From: an uncultured Cocleimonas sp.
GTDB lineage: Bacteria > Pseudomonadota > Gammaproteobacteria > Thiotrichales > Thiotrichaceae
Assembly (NCBI RefSeq): GCF_947495625.1
Contig: NZ_CANLZW010000006.1
Location: 83,536 to 147,535 of the forward strand
Length of the DNA stretch: 64,000 nucleotides
Direction of reading: 5' to 3'
Within the stretch, counting starts at the first letter, position 1, and every line of letters starts with the position of its first letter. A program made the translations under genes and the position numbers. Below the pieces are notes generated by a model. The model did not search any database. It saw only the letters and a list, made by a program, of their open reading frames with translations, and had not been told where the DNA came from. Positions 8,758 through 16,815 of this stretch are shown piece after piece.

Positions 8758-9732
8758 ATGAATGATGCTAAAAAAGGAATTACTACTGCAGTCATTGCAA
8801 CAGTAGTGACCTCTGCGATGATACTGATGAGTGGCGCAGGTGTTGCAGATAATAGTCAGTCTTCAGAAGGTAAAGATGAATCTAAAAGTATTGAAAAGAC
8901 AACTATAGAAATTGTACAAGAAAATAATGTGACTACTGAAGTCATAACAACTGAGTCATCAATAAACTCTGAATCGGGTAATGTTGCAACTTCAAATAAT
9001 AAAGATGTATCAATCGTGCGTATACCTCCACCTCCTGGTCCTTTTTCGGAGAAAGAAGCTGAAACCTTGGTTGTGCCAAAAGCTCCAGAGCTATCTGCTC
9101 CACCTGAAGCACCTAAGCAGCAATCAGCAGTTGGGGTGTCAGTAGTTCCTGAAGCGCCAAAAAAGGTAGTTGAAGCACCCGTTCAGAAAGAAGCAACGCC
9201 AGTAGCTCCCAAACCTATGGTAAAACCTGAAATAAAGTCAGTTGAAACTAACGCACCTGAACTAACAACTCAAATTCCTAAACAGCCATTTGCTCCGGAA
9301 GTTCGTAGTTTAAAACCTGAACCAATAAAGTCTCCACAACTACTAAATGACAAATTAATAACGAACCAACAAGTACCAAAGACTCCGGTTGCTCCGCAGG
9401 TTAATACTTTGCAAAAACCATCACCAAAGACAAATAGCAATGGTCAACCGATTTGGATGCAGATGCCAAGCGACCCAAATGGTGTGAGATATATGCAGCA
9501 ATATAGGTATATGCCAATGCCTGTATATCCGAACTATCATTATCCACAAGCTCCACAATATAATGGTGGTTATTATTTAGCACCTAATCCTAATCAATGG
9601 ATGCAAGGAGGTATGCAGAGGCCTGCGCAACAAAATAGGCAGCAAAATAGACAACAGCATATGCAACAGAAAAATATAGGACAGAATCAATCTGCACCAG
9701 ATGCAAATGAGCAAAAAGGTTTAAATAAATGA
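8758..9732 (+). CDS. Pro/Gln-rich membrane-anchored or periplasmic protein, unknown function
   Basis: I recognise no family. The ATG at 8758 is preferred over an in-frame GTG at 8746 because AGGTG lies 9 bp before it. The 324-residue product starts with a hydrophobic segment (about residues 8-30, ITTAVIATVVTSAMILMSGAG) that could be a signal peptide or anchor. It continues as a Val/Pro/Ala/Glu linker with repeated PKAPE- and PEAPK-type units (about 100-220) and ends as a Tyr/Gln/Asn/Met-rich tail. The low-complexity build suggests an envelope-spanning or scaffolding role. Its stop overlaps the ATG of the ParA-like gene by 4 bp, so the two are translated together. Confidence 0.7.
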   Translation: MNDAKKGITTAVIATVVTSAMILMSGAGVADNSQSSEGKDESKSIEKTTIEIVQENNVTTEVITTESSINSESGNVATSNNKDVSIVRIPPPPGPFSEKEAETLVVPKAPELSAPPEAPKQQSAVGVSVVPEAPKKVVEAPVQKEATPVAPKPMVKPEIKSVETNAPELTTQIPKQPFAPEVRSLKPEPIKSPQLLNDKLITNQQVPKTPVAPQVNTLQKPSPKTNSNGQPIWMQMPSDPNGVRYMQQYRYMPMPVYPNYHYPQAPQYNGGYYLAPNPNQWMQGGMQRPAQQNRQQNRQQHMQQKNIGQNQSAPDANEQKGLNK

Positions 9733-10349
9733 TTACGGTAATAGGTAATTTAAAAGGTGGTACAGGTAAAAGTACCGTCGCCTTTAATTTATCTATATGG
9801 GTGGCTACAAGAAGAAATGTACATGTTTCTATTTATGACTTAGATCCACAAGCTACTATAACGGATGCTTTAGAAATTAGAACTGAGGATGGCCATATGC
9901 CAGCTTTAGAACCGATTCATTTCGTCAGTCAGCTTGGTAGTGAAGGTAAGCATACAGAAGTAATTGTCGATATTGGTATCTCAGATGCTGAGGCGATGAA
10001 CGCAGCCATTCAACGTGCAGATAGAATAGTTATTCCTGTTGCCCCAAGTCAGGCTGATGTTTGGTCAACACAACGATTTTTAAAATTAATTAGTAATGTC
10101 ACCAAAAGTGGATCTGGACCAGAAGTAATTGGATTTATGAATCGTTCTGATACGCATGCAGCTGTAAGAGAAACAGATGATGCCTTTGAAGCTTTAAGTA
10201 GTTTAAAAGGAATTAAAATGATAGAGCCTCGGCTTTATCAAAGAACTGCATATAGACGCTCATTTAGTGAAGGATTAGCGGTATTTGAAATGGACCCTAA
10301 ATCTAAAGCTGCGGCAGAAGTAGAAGAATTAGGAGAGCTATTATATTAG
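9729..10349 (+). CDS. orphan ParA/MinD-type ATPase
   Basis: This 206-residue P-loop ATPase has the deviant Walker A motif KGGTGKST near residues 9-16. The Walker A' aspartate is in DLDPQATITD, and a Walker B-like VIVDIG follows. RIVIPVAPSQADVWSTQ is the usual ParA strand. It lacks the N-terminal DNA-binding domain of plasmid ParA, and no parB or centromere-like repeat is nearby. Small orphan ParA proteins commonly position large cytoplasmic or membrane complexes along the nucleoid. With a basic-tailed RND pump upstream and a dynamin-like GTPase downstream, spatial positioning of an envelope machine is the likely role here; that is inference from context. Confidence 0.85.
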   Translation: MITVIGNLKGGTGKSTVAFNLSIWVATRRNVHVSIYDLDPQATITDALEIRTEDGHMPALEPIHFVSQLGSEGKHTEVIVDIGISDAEAMNAAIQRADRIVIPVAPSQADVWSTQRFLKLISNVTKSGSGPEVIGFMNRSDTHAAVRETDDAFEALSSLKGIKMIEPRLYQRTAYRRSFSEGLAVFEMDPKSKAAAEVEELGELLY

Positions 10350-10379
10350 TTTATACTAGAATAGTATTTCTAGTATAAA
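10350..10379 (+). other. intercistronic hairpin after the ParA-like gene
   Basis: An 11-bp perfect stem with an 8-base loop (10350-10360 paired with 10369-10379) starts one base after the ParA-like stop codon. No T-run follows, so it looks more like an RNA-processing or stability element inside the operon than a terminator. Confidence 0.55.
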
Positions 10380-10419
10380 ATTGTGTAATAGAAATTCAAA
10401 ATTTAAGGAGAATAAATAA

Positions 10420-11409
10420 ATGTATATTGTTCGTTGGTTAATGGGTCATCCTATTATTGCAACATGGTTTGTTGGTGCAATAGCAATTCTTTTATCTATC
10501 AGTAATAGTGGTGGAGATAAAAAGGACCTGCATGTAGAAGACCATGCTGCAAATCAAGAACAGGTTGTTACTACTGATTCAACTAAATCATTAGATTCTC
10601 CTTCTGCTGTAACTTCTGCTTTGATCGAATCAGATGAAAAGGCGGTAACTGCAAAAGAATCGGCAGAAGTCGAGACTGAAGTTGTAGAAATGGTTGAGAC
10701 TGCGACTGCAGAGCCCGTAAATACCGAGATAACAACAGAGTCATCAGCTACAACCGAGAGTCAAGGTGCGACAGTAAATGACGCGCAAGCAAATTCGGTC
10801 GTAGTAGAAGAAGTTGTCACTGAATCAACGGTTGATTCTACAGTTGCCACTAGTCGATCATATCCTGACGGATTAGTTGCTGATACAACAGCTCCTGCGG
10901 TTGTAGAAAAAACTGAAGTTGAAGTTACTGAAGCTGCAGCTGCAGAAGAAACTCCAGCAGCCAATGAAGTTGTTACTGGTACAGAAAATCAATCCGATGT
11001 TGCTGTAGCAGCAACCGAAGCTGCTTCAACTATCGAAGAGACACCAAAACCTGAAGAAGCACAAGCAGATTCAGAAAGTATTCAAGACCTGGGGCAATCA
11101 AGTACTGAAGAAATGCTCTTGATGGCCCGCGAAGCTTATTGGAATAACGGTTTAGAAGAAGCTTCTCAAATATACATGCAATTAATTGAATTAGAGCCAA
11201 CGGTGATAGAGCATCGTGGTGAGTTAGGCAACGTTTATTGGAGACAAGGTTATCCAAAAAAAGCGGCTGAACTTTATTCTGAGATTGCTATTCCCATGAT
11301 TGAGCAGGGCAACTCTGAAAGAGTCGCGAATATGATTGGTTTTATAGGCTTGTTTTACCCGGATAGAGCTGCAGAGATACACAAGAGATTGCAAGCTACA
11401 ATACATTAA
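10420..11409 (+). CDS. membrane-anchored protein with acidic linker and C-terminal TPR-like repeats
   Basis: The 329-residue protein has one N-terminal TM helix (about residues 9-28, HPIIATWFVGAIAILLSIS). A long Thr/Glu/Val/Ala-rich, strongly acidic low-complexity linker (about 35-220) follows. The last hundred residues are helical TPR-type (LLMAREAYWNNGLEEASQIYMQLIELEP, then GELGNVYWRQGYPKKAAELYSEIA). An AAGGAGAA Shine-Dalgarno lies about 9 bp upstream of the ATG. The acidic linker could pair with the lysine-rich tail of the RND permease of the same cassette. I know no characterised homologue. Confidence 0.7.
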   Translation: MYIVRWLMGHPIIATWFVGAIAILLSISNSGGDKKDLHVEDHAANQEQVVTTDSTKSLDSPSAVTSALIESDEKAVTAKESAEVETEVVEMVETATAEPVNTEITTESSATTESQGATVNDAQANSVVVEEVVTESTVDSTVATSRSYPDGLVADTTAPAVVEKTEVEVTEAAAAEETPAANEVVTGTENQSDVAVAATEAASTIEETPKPEEAQADSESIQDLGQSSTEEMLLMAREAYWNNGLEEASQIYMQLIELEPTVIEHRGELGNVYWRQGYPKKAAELYSEIAIPMIEQGNSERVANMIGFIGLFYPDRAAEIHKRLQATIH

Positions 11410-11426
11410 CGAAACATTAGGAAAAT

Positions 11427-12158
11427 ATGGCTAAGAGCGAACTACATAGAGATTACATTCTTGAAATGGAAAATGAGCTTCAAGAATTCGAAATGAAGGC
11501 TGAAGCAACTCACAAGCGTATGCAAATGCTTGTGTATCCAGCTATGGTTGCGTTCTTTGTGCTCTCTGCGTTTGGTTTTTTTCTTATCTATTCTTTAACG
11601 TCTGACGTAAATCGAATGGCAGATACCATTTCTCATATGAGTGGTTCTCTGGATGACAACATGAGTTCAATTTCTGGTGATATGAGTAATATGTCAGTTA
11701 AAATGGATAGCTTAGTCGATTCTACAGATAGCATGTCGGGTAACTTGACGAATATGACTCAGAATACAAATGAAATGGTAACGAGTATTGGTGGGATGAG
11801 AACCGCTACTTACGATATGGCAGCTTCTACCAATAATATGCAGCGTGACATGTGGAGTATGAATAAAAATATTTCTACACCATTAAGCTTTATGAATAAC
11901 TTCCTACCATGGAAAAATAGCCAGAGCATGCCTTTCCCAGGCTCTAGAGCACCATTGCCACAATCTTATTTTGCTTATCCTGCAGAACAACAAACACCAG
12001 ATTATAGCCAGGATATTCCAATGCCTGCTCCGGTATCGCCTCCGGGTTCTAATTACCAAATGCAGCAAGCGCCCATGCAGCAGCAAGTGCCTAACAATCA
12101 AGGTTCAGCCGTAATAAACACTCCCTACCTAACATTACCTGCTATTTCTATGAACTAA
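11427..12158 (+). CDS. single-TM coiled-coil protein with Met/Ser-rich repeats, unknown function
   Basis: The 243-residue protein has a short charged N-terminal helix (residues 1-30), one TM segment (about 34-57, VYPAMVAFFVLSAFGFFLIYSL) and a long periplasmic helix. The helix carries hendecad-like repeats rich in Met, Ser, Asp and Asn (MSGSLDDNMSSISGDMSNMSVKMDSL), resembling the signalling helices of chemoreceptors but without the hairpin tip. The tail is Pro/Gln-rich with a PMQQAPMQQQ-like stretch. It begins 17 bp after the TPR-protein stop and lies 71 bp before the dynamin-like GTPase. The tail composition resembles that of the Pro/Gln-rich protein earlier in the cassette. Confidence 0.65.
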   Translation: MAKSELHRDYILEMENELQEFEMKAEATHKRMQMLVYPAMVAFFVLSAFGFFLIYSLTSDVNRMADTISHMSGSLDDNMSSISGDMSNMSVKMDSLVDSTDSMSGNLTNMTQNTNEMVTSIGGMRTATYDMAASTNNMQRDMWSMNKNISTPLSFMNNFLPWKNSQSMPFPGSRAPLPQSYFAYPAEQQTPDYSQDIPMPAPVSPPGSNYQMQQAPMQQQVPNNQGSAVINTPYLTLPAISMN

Positions 12159-12229
12159 GTTTAATCGCTTGGTTTTACCCGTTTTAACCTTTAATACCAG
12201 ATGTCAAAAGTGACTCGGAAGGAAATTTC

Positions 12230-13663
12230 ATGACACCCGCAAAGAGAATGCAAGACCGCCTTGAGCTTTTGCAGAAGCATCTTGAGACCGAAAATCCAGT
12301 ATTAGTTTCTGTAGTAGACCGATATAGAAAACTCGATAAGATTTCTCAAAAAATGGGTTTGTTAGGGGCAGATCAGTCATATGCAACTCAGATTTCATGG
12401 TGGCCACTGGTTTCAATTTTAGGAACTTTCTCAGCCGGTAAATCAAGTTTCATCAACTCATATTTGGGACTTAATGTTCAAGACTCAGGTAATCAGGCAG
12501 TCGATGATAAGTTCACGGTTCTCACTTACAGCAGAGATTCAAAAGTACGCACACTACCCGGAATTGCTTTAGATGGTGATCCTCGTTTCCCTTTTTATCA
12601 AATAAGCGAAGACATTGAATCTGTTACTCAGGGCGAAGGCTCACGAATAGATAATTATTTGCAAATGAAGGCAACACCAAGCGAAAAGCTTCGTGGGAAG
12701 ATTGTTATCGACTCTCCAGGTTTTGACGCGGATGAGCAGCGAAAAGAAACCTTAAAACTGACTGATCATATTATTGATCTTTCAGACTTAGTGTTAGTAC
12801 TGTTTGATGCAAGACATCCAGAGCCAGGGGCAATGCAAGATACTCTAGAGCATCTTGTGCAAGGTTCACAGAAGCGCAGTGATAACAGCAAATTCCTATT
12901 TATCTTAAACCAGATAGATACATCTGCGAATGATGATAATATGGAAGATATTGTTGCTTCATGGCAAAAAGCCTTGGTACAAAGTGGTTTAAATGCGGGT
13001 CGTTTTTACGTTATCTTTAATACTGACTTAGCAACTCCGGTTCAAAATGAAGCGGTTTGGGATCGTTATTTAAACAAGCGAAATAACGACTATGCAGAAA
13101 TATCTAAACGCATGGAAGATATAGATGTAGAAAGAGTCTATCGTATTATCGGCAGTATGGAATCACTCTCGAATCAAATTGAACAACAAGCAGTGCCACA
13201 AGTGAAAATGGCAATGCAGCGCTGGAAGAAAAGAGTGTTAATCACTGATATAGTCGTTTTCGTGCCTATAATATTAGGTTTAATCACTCTTTCTGTGATT
13301 GCTGGTTATTGGCAAGGAATGGTATTTAATCCCCCATGGTTAGATGCTTTAAAACAAAATAAAATATTAGGAATCGGAGTGTTAGTAGCTGTGGCCGTAA
13401 TCTTTTATTTGATCCATTTGATGGTTCGCTCAAAGTTAGTAAACGGTGTTGCAAAAAAGCTAAGTACTGATGAGCCTTATGGAAATATCGAAAATGCTTT
13501 TAGAAAGAATACGAGTTGGTGGCGTGGTATTTTCAGAAAGAACCCAGTTGGTTGGGGTACAGGCGTACGTAAAAGACTAGATGGTATACGTAGTGATATC
13601 GATAAATTCGTACAAACATTGAATGATCGATATACCAGTCCGTCGGGCAAAGAAGACGCTTAA
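12230..13663 (+). CDS. dynamin-like GTPase with two C-terminal transmembrane helices
   Basis: Large GTPase of the dynamin superfamily, 477 residues. The P-loop GTFSAGKSS is at 65-73, the switch II motif DSPGFD at 161-166 and the base-recognition motif NQID at 227-230. A helical stretch (about 280-335) precedes two TM segments (about 345-365 and 382-402), a common arrangement in bacterial dynamin-like proteins that bind or remodel membrane. A GGAAGGAAA-type Shine-Dalgarno precedes the ATG. It is the last gene of the co-oriented cassette that begins with the RND adaptor, and the perfect inverted repeat at 13766-13833 lies about 100 bp after it. Confidence 0.85.
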   Translation: MTPAKRMQDRLELLQKHLETENPVLVSVVDRYRKLDKISQKMGLLGADQSYATQISWWPLVSILGTFSAGKSSFINSYLGLNVQDSGNQAVDDKFTVLTYSRDSKVRTLPGIALDGDPRFPFYQISEDIESVTQGEGSRIDNYLQMKATPSEKLRGKIVIDSPGFDADEQRKETLKLTDHIIDLSDLVLVLFDARHPEPGAMQDTLEHLVQGSQKRSDNSKFLFILNQIDTSANDDNMEDIVASWQKALVQSGLNAGRFYVIFNTDLATPVQNEAVWDRYLNKRNNDYAEISKRMEDIDVERVYRIIGSMESLSNQIEQQAVPQVKMAMQRWKKRVLITDIVVFVPIILGLITLSVIAGYWQGMVFNPPWLDALKQNKILGIGVLVAVAVIFYLIHLMVRSKLVNGVAKKLSTDEPYGNIENAFRKNTSWWRGIFRKNPVGWGTGVRKRLDGIRSDIDKFVQTLNDRYTSPSGKEDA

Positions 13664-13765
13664 AAACCTTACTTGTCGAGAAAAGGTAAATTTTTAAATA
13701 GGAAAAGAGTCATCCAAAAAATTGACGGATGTCTTACTTGAGTTAATTCTAACTTGGAATAAAAT

Positions 13766-13833
13766 AAAAAAGTGCCTATAAGTAGGGGGGTGTATTTAAT
13801 TTAATACACCCCCCTACTTATAGGCACTTTTTT
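13766..13833. repeat. perfect 31-bp inverted repeat made of two poly-G motif copies
   Basis: Arms 13766-13796 and 13803-13833 are perfect reverse complements with a 6-base loop. Each arm has an A-run (T-run on the right arm), then GTGCC-TATAAGTAGGGGGGTG and TATT. The plus-strand transcript would form a very strong hairpin ending in six U, so it can act as a bidirectional terminator between the dynamin-like gene and hemL. It contains motif copy 2 (13774-13792) and the only opposite-strand copy seen (13807-13825). Confidence 0.9.
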
Positions 13834-13900
13834 GCAATTTAACGCAAAAAACTACAAAAATAACCAACACGATATATTAATTAGAAAATTCGGAATCATT

Positions 13901-15181
13901 ATGACTAAATCACAATCTTTGTTTGAGCAGGCTCAACTTACAATCCCTGGTGGAGTTAATTCTCCCGTACGTGCATTTAAAAGCGTTGGTGGTACTCCGT
14001 TATTTATAGAAAGAGCAAAAGGCGCTTATTTATATGACGTAGATGGAAACAAATATATCGATTATGTGGGTTCTTGGGGGCCGATGATCGCAGGACACGC
14101 ACATCCTGAAGTAATCGAAGCGGTTAAGACTGCCAGTGAAAACGGCTTAAGCTTCGGTGCGCCAACAGAAATAGAGGTAACAATTTCGCAGAAAATTTGC
14201 GAAATCCTTCCTTCCATAGAAATGTTGCGTATGGTGAGCTCTGGCACTGAGGCAACGATGTCAGCTATTCGATTGGCACGTGGATTCACGGGTCGTGATG
14301 ATATTGTGAAGTTTGAGGGTGGTTATCATGGGCATGGTGATTCGCTGTTAGTAAAAGCGGGTTCAGGTGCTTTGACATTTGGTGAGCCAAACTCTCCGGG
14401 TGTTCCGGCTGATTTGGCAAAGCACACCTTAACGCTGGATTACAATAATCCACAGCAAGTAAAAGACTTGTTTGCAAAAATGGGAGATCAGATCGCCTGT
14501 ATTATTGTTGAGCCAGTAGCAGGGAATATGAACTGTATTCCACCTTCGGAAGGTTTCCTCGAAACACTCCGTGAAGTGTGTGATGAACACGGGTCCGTAT
14601 TGATTTTTGATGAAGTCATGACAGGGTTCCGCGTTGCACTGGGTGGTGCACAAGCCCATTATGGTATAAAGCCAGATTTGACTACCTTAGGTAAAATTAT
14701 TGGTGGTGGCATGCCAGCGGCCGCATTTGGTGGTCGTAAAGATATTATGGAGAAACTTTCTCCATTAGGTCCTGTCTATCAAGCAGGAACTTTATCGGGT
14801 AATCCGTTGGCAATGACTGCTGGTTTGAAGACGCTGGAAATCATCTCACGTGATGGTTTTTATCCTGAACTAACAGAGAAAACCGAATTATTCGTTAATG
14901 GCATGCTAGAGCGTGCGCAACAGAACAATATTCCATTAAGCAGTAATCAAGTGGGTGGCATGTTTGGTTTATTCTTCAGTGATGAAGATAAAATAGAAAA
15001 TTTTGCACAAGTATCTAAGTGCAATATCGAGCGATTTAATCGTTTCTTCCATAGCATGTTGGATGAGGGCGTTAATCTTGCTCCTTCTGCTTATGAAGCC
15101 GGTTTTATGTCTAATGCGCATACCGTTGAGGACATAAATGCAACATTAGATGCCGCCGAAAAAGTCTTCGCAAATCTTTAA
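13901..15181 (+). CDS. hemL: glutamate-1-semialdehyde 2,1-aminomutase
   Basis: PLP enzyme of the C5 haem pathway that converts glutamate-1-semialdehyde to 5-aminolevulinate in the cytoplasm. With the ATG at 13901 the protein is 426 residues, the usual HemL length. An upstream in-frame start at 13832 would lie inside the inverted repeat and is rejected. The N-terminus [19 protein letters not shown], the segment [19 protein letters not shown] and the PLP lysine K265 in [16 protein letters not shown] are all present. [20 protein letters not shown] closes the active site. It is a stand-alone gene here, between the poly-G inverted repeat and the CIRCE element of rpoH. Confidence 0.97.
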   Translation: MTKSQSLFEQAQLTIPGGVNSPVRAFKSVGGTPLFIERAKGAYLYDVDGNKYIDYVGSWGPMIAGHAHPEVIEAVKTASENGLSFGAPTEIEVTISQKICEILPSIEMLRMVSSGTEATMSAIRLARGFTGRDDIVKFEGGYHGHGDSLLVKAGSGALTFGEPNSPGVPADLAKHTLTLDYNNPQQVKDLFAKMGDQIACIIVEPVAGNMNCIPPSEGFLETLREVCDEHGSVLIFDEVMTGFRVALGGAQAHYGIKPDLTTLGKIIGGGMPAAAFGGRKDIMEKLSPLGPVYQAGTLSGNPLAMTAGLKTLEIISRDGFYPELTEKTELFVNGMLERAQQNNIPLSSNQVGGMFGLFFSDEDKIENFAQVSKCNIERFNRFFHSMLDEGVNLAPSAYEAGFMSNAHTVEDINATLDAAEKVFANL

Positions 15182-15223
15182 TTATTAAAAATAATTACGG
15201 ATTGTCCGAAACTTTTTGTGGTA

Positions 15224-15250
15224 TTAGCACTCTAAGCCTTTGAGTGCTAA
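15224..15250 (+). promoter_or_regulatory. perfect CIRCE operator (HrcA site) upstream of rpoH
   Basis: TTAGCACTC, nine bases, GAGTGCTAA is an exact match to the CIRCE consensus recognised by the heat-shock repressor HrcA. It ends 39 bp before the rpoH start codon. A TAAAAT hexamer at 15248-15253 overlaps the right arm and could be the -10 box, in which case HrcA binding would block the promoter directly. No hrcA gene is in the window. Confidence 0.93.
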
Positions 15251-15289
15251 AATAGCATAACAATCTGAGGAAGTTTCAGGGGAAAAGAT

Positions 15290-16174
15290 ATGACAAACAA
15301 TACATTAGTAGTAGGAAACACAGCAGCGACAAGTACAGCGATGACTATGCCGGTCCTTTCAGGAAGTCTCGAGAGTTACATTCAGTCTGTGCGTGAAATT
15401 CCGGTTTTAAAGAAGTCTGAAGAGCGCGAACTAGCAGTAAAGCTACGCGACAACGACGATCTTGAAGCAGCTCGCCAACTCATTATGCATAACTTGCGTT
15501 TTGTAATTAAAGTTGCGCGCGGTTACAGCGGTTACGGTTTACCTTTAGCTGATTTAGTGCAAGAAGGTAATGTAGGATTAATGAAAGCAGTAAAACGCTT
15601 TGATCCGACGGTAAATGTGCGTTTGGTATCTTTTGCAGTTCATTGGATTCGTGCAGAAATTCATGAATTTATTTTAAAGAACTGGAAAATTGTTAAAGTT
15701 GCGACAACTAAAGCTCAGCGCAAATTATTCTTTAATCTTAGAAGTAAAAAGAAAAGATTGGCGTGGATGAACGATGCTGAAGTTAAAGATATCGCTAATG
15801 ATTTAGGCGTTACCAGCAAAGACGTAATGGAAATGGAAAAGCGCATGTCTGGTCAGGATATCGGTTTTGATCTCTCATCTGATGAAGATGAAGATAACAC
15901 GTACTCTCCTAATCAATACTTACAGTCTGATGTCGTAGACCCTTCAGAAGCTGTCGAAACGGCAGACTGGGAATCTCATACGCAGGGTTTATTCAAAAAT
16001 GCGATGTCTACTCTAGATGATCGTAGTAAGGATATTCTGGCATCTCGTTGGTTAGTTGATGAGAAAGCGACATTGCAGGATCTAGCAGCAAAATATAATG
16101 TTTCTGCTGAGCGTATTCGCCAAATTGAGAGCAACGCGATTGATAAGCTAAAGAGCTCAGTTGCTGCTGCTTAA
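15290..16174 (+). CDS. rpoH: heat-shock sigma factor RpoH (sigma-32)
   Basis: RNA polymerase sigma factor for heat-shock genes, 294 residues. Region 2 is clear (NLRFVIKVARGYSGYGLPLADLVQEGNVGLMKAVKRFDP, then FAVHWIRAEIHEFILKNW). The RpoH box is AQRKLFFNLRSKKKRL, which separates it from RpoD and RpoS. The C-terminal region 4 helix-turn-helix is LQDLAAKYNVSAERIRQIESNAIDKL. AGGGGAAAAG precedes the ATG. The CIRCE element just upstream implies transcriptional control by HrcA, unlike the well-known enterobacterial case where rpoH is controlled mainly by mRNA structure and protein turnover. An intrinsic terminator follows. Confidence 0.97.
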   Translation: MTNNTLVVGNTAATSTAMTMPVLSGSLESYIQSVREIPVLKKSEERELAVKLRDNDDLEAARQLIMHNLRFVIKVARGYSGYGLPLADLVQEGNVGLMKAVKRFDPTVNVRLVSFAVHWIRAEIHEFILKNWKIVKVATTKAQRKLFFNLRSKKKRLAWMNDAEVKDIANDLGVTSKDVMEMEKRMSGQDIGFDLSSDEDEDNTYSPNQYLQSDVVDPSEAVETADWESHTQGLFKNAMSTLDDRSKDILASRWLVDEKATLQDLAAKYNVSAERIRQIESNAIDKLKSSVAAA

Positions 16175-16205
16175 TTCGTATGCTCCAAATGTGAAATCTA
16201 CCAAT

Positions 16206-16235
16206 AAAAAAGGCCGCTATTTAGCGGCCTTTTTT
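16206..16235. terminator. intrinsic terminator after rpoH, likely bidirectional
   Basis: An eight-bp GC-rich stem (GGCCGCTA/TAGCGGCC) is flanked by six A on the left and six T on the right. It can end rpoH on the plus strand and the small minus-strand membrane peptide gene that starts at 16358. Confidence 0.93.
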
Positions 16236-16262
16236 ATGATATTCAGTGAATAGTCAGTAAAC

Positions 16263-16358
16263 TTACATGCCAAAAACTACTGAGAAAAAACTTAACCAGG
16301 CAAAAACGATTAGCGCTGTAACAATCAATAGTGGAAAACCGAAGCTAAAATCAAACAT
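16263..16358 (-). CDS. 31-residue single-TM membrane peptide, previously unannotated
   Basis: A very short minus-strand ORF encodes MFDFSFGFPLLIVTALIVF followed by AWLSFFSVVFGM: 31 residues, almost entirely hydrophobic, one TM helix with an acidic N-end (Asp3). A strong Shine-Dalgarno GGAGAGGAG sits 6 bp before the ATG, the best such site in this region, and the rpoH terminator lies 27 bp after its stop. These three features make a real small protein likely although standard gene callers skip this size. It resembles KdpF- or CydX-type small subunits in build only. I know no homologue. Confidence 0.65.
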   Translation of the reverse strand: MFDFSFGFPLLIVTALIVFAWLSFFSVVFGM

Positions 16359-16530
16359 GAGAATCTCCTCTCCTTAAAACTAGCCCGATATATTAGGTGA
16401 TTCTAATGCGCTCTGCAAGTTACATATAGAAATTCATTAAACATGACTTGCTTTGTAAAACACCACTATCCTTTCAGGATTAAGCCTTTATAATTAGCTG
16501 CTAAGCTTACGTATTGGGTACACAATTGAG

Positions 16531-16785
16531 ATGAAAGATAAGGCCAGTAAAATTAAATCTACTGATACAAAAAAACCCGACTTTGAAACAGCGATGGGTG
16601 ATCTTGAAGCATTGGTTTCTAAGATTGAATCTGGAGATCTATCTTTGGAAGAATCATTAAAAGAATTTGAAAAAGGCGTAAAACTAAGTAGGACCTGTCA
16701 GGCGGCGCTAAAAGATGCAGAGTATCGTGTGAAAATTCTAAGCGAAGATGGCGAAGAGAACGATTTTGACGATAGCTCTGTTTGA
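16531..16785 (+). CDS. xseB: exodeoxyribonuclease VII small subunit
   Basis: Small subunit of exonuclease VII, 84 residues. The family core FETAMGDLEALVSKIESGDLSLEESLKEFEKGVKLSRTCQAAL is complete and forms the long helical pair that binds XseA. It is followed 30 bp later by ispA and then dxs, the classical gammaproteobacterial order, so the three are probably one transcript. Confidence 0.95.
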   Translation: MKDKASKIKSTDTKKPDFETAMGDLEALVSKIESGDLSLEESLKEFEKGVKLSRTCQAALKDAEYRVKILSEDGEENDFDDSSV

Positions 16786-16815
16786 GCTATTTTCTCAAGG
16801 TAATTAGAAAATATC

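Noticed and set aside
13832..13900. Upstream in-frame start for hemL
   Set aside because: Would begin inside the inverted repeat and add 23 unconserved residues; the ATG at 13901 gives the standard 426-residue enzyme.
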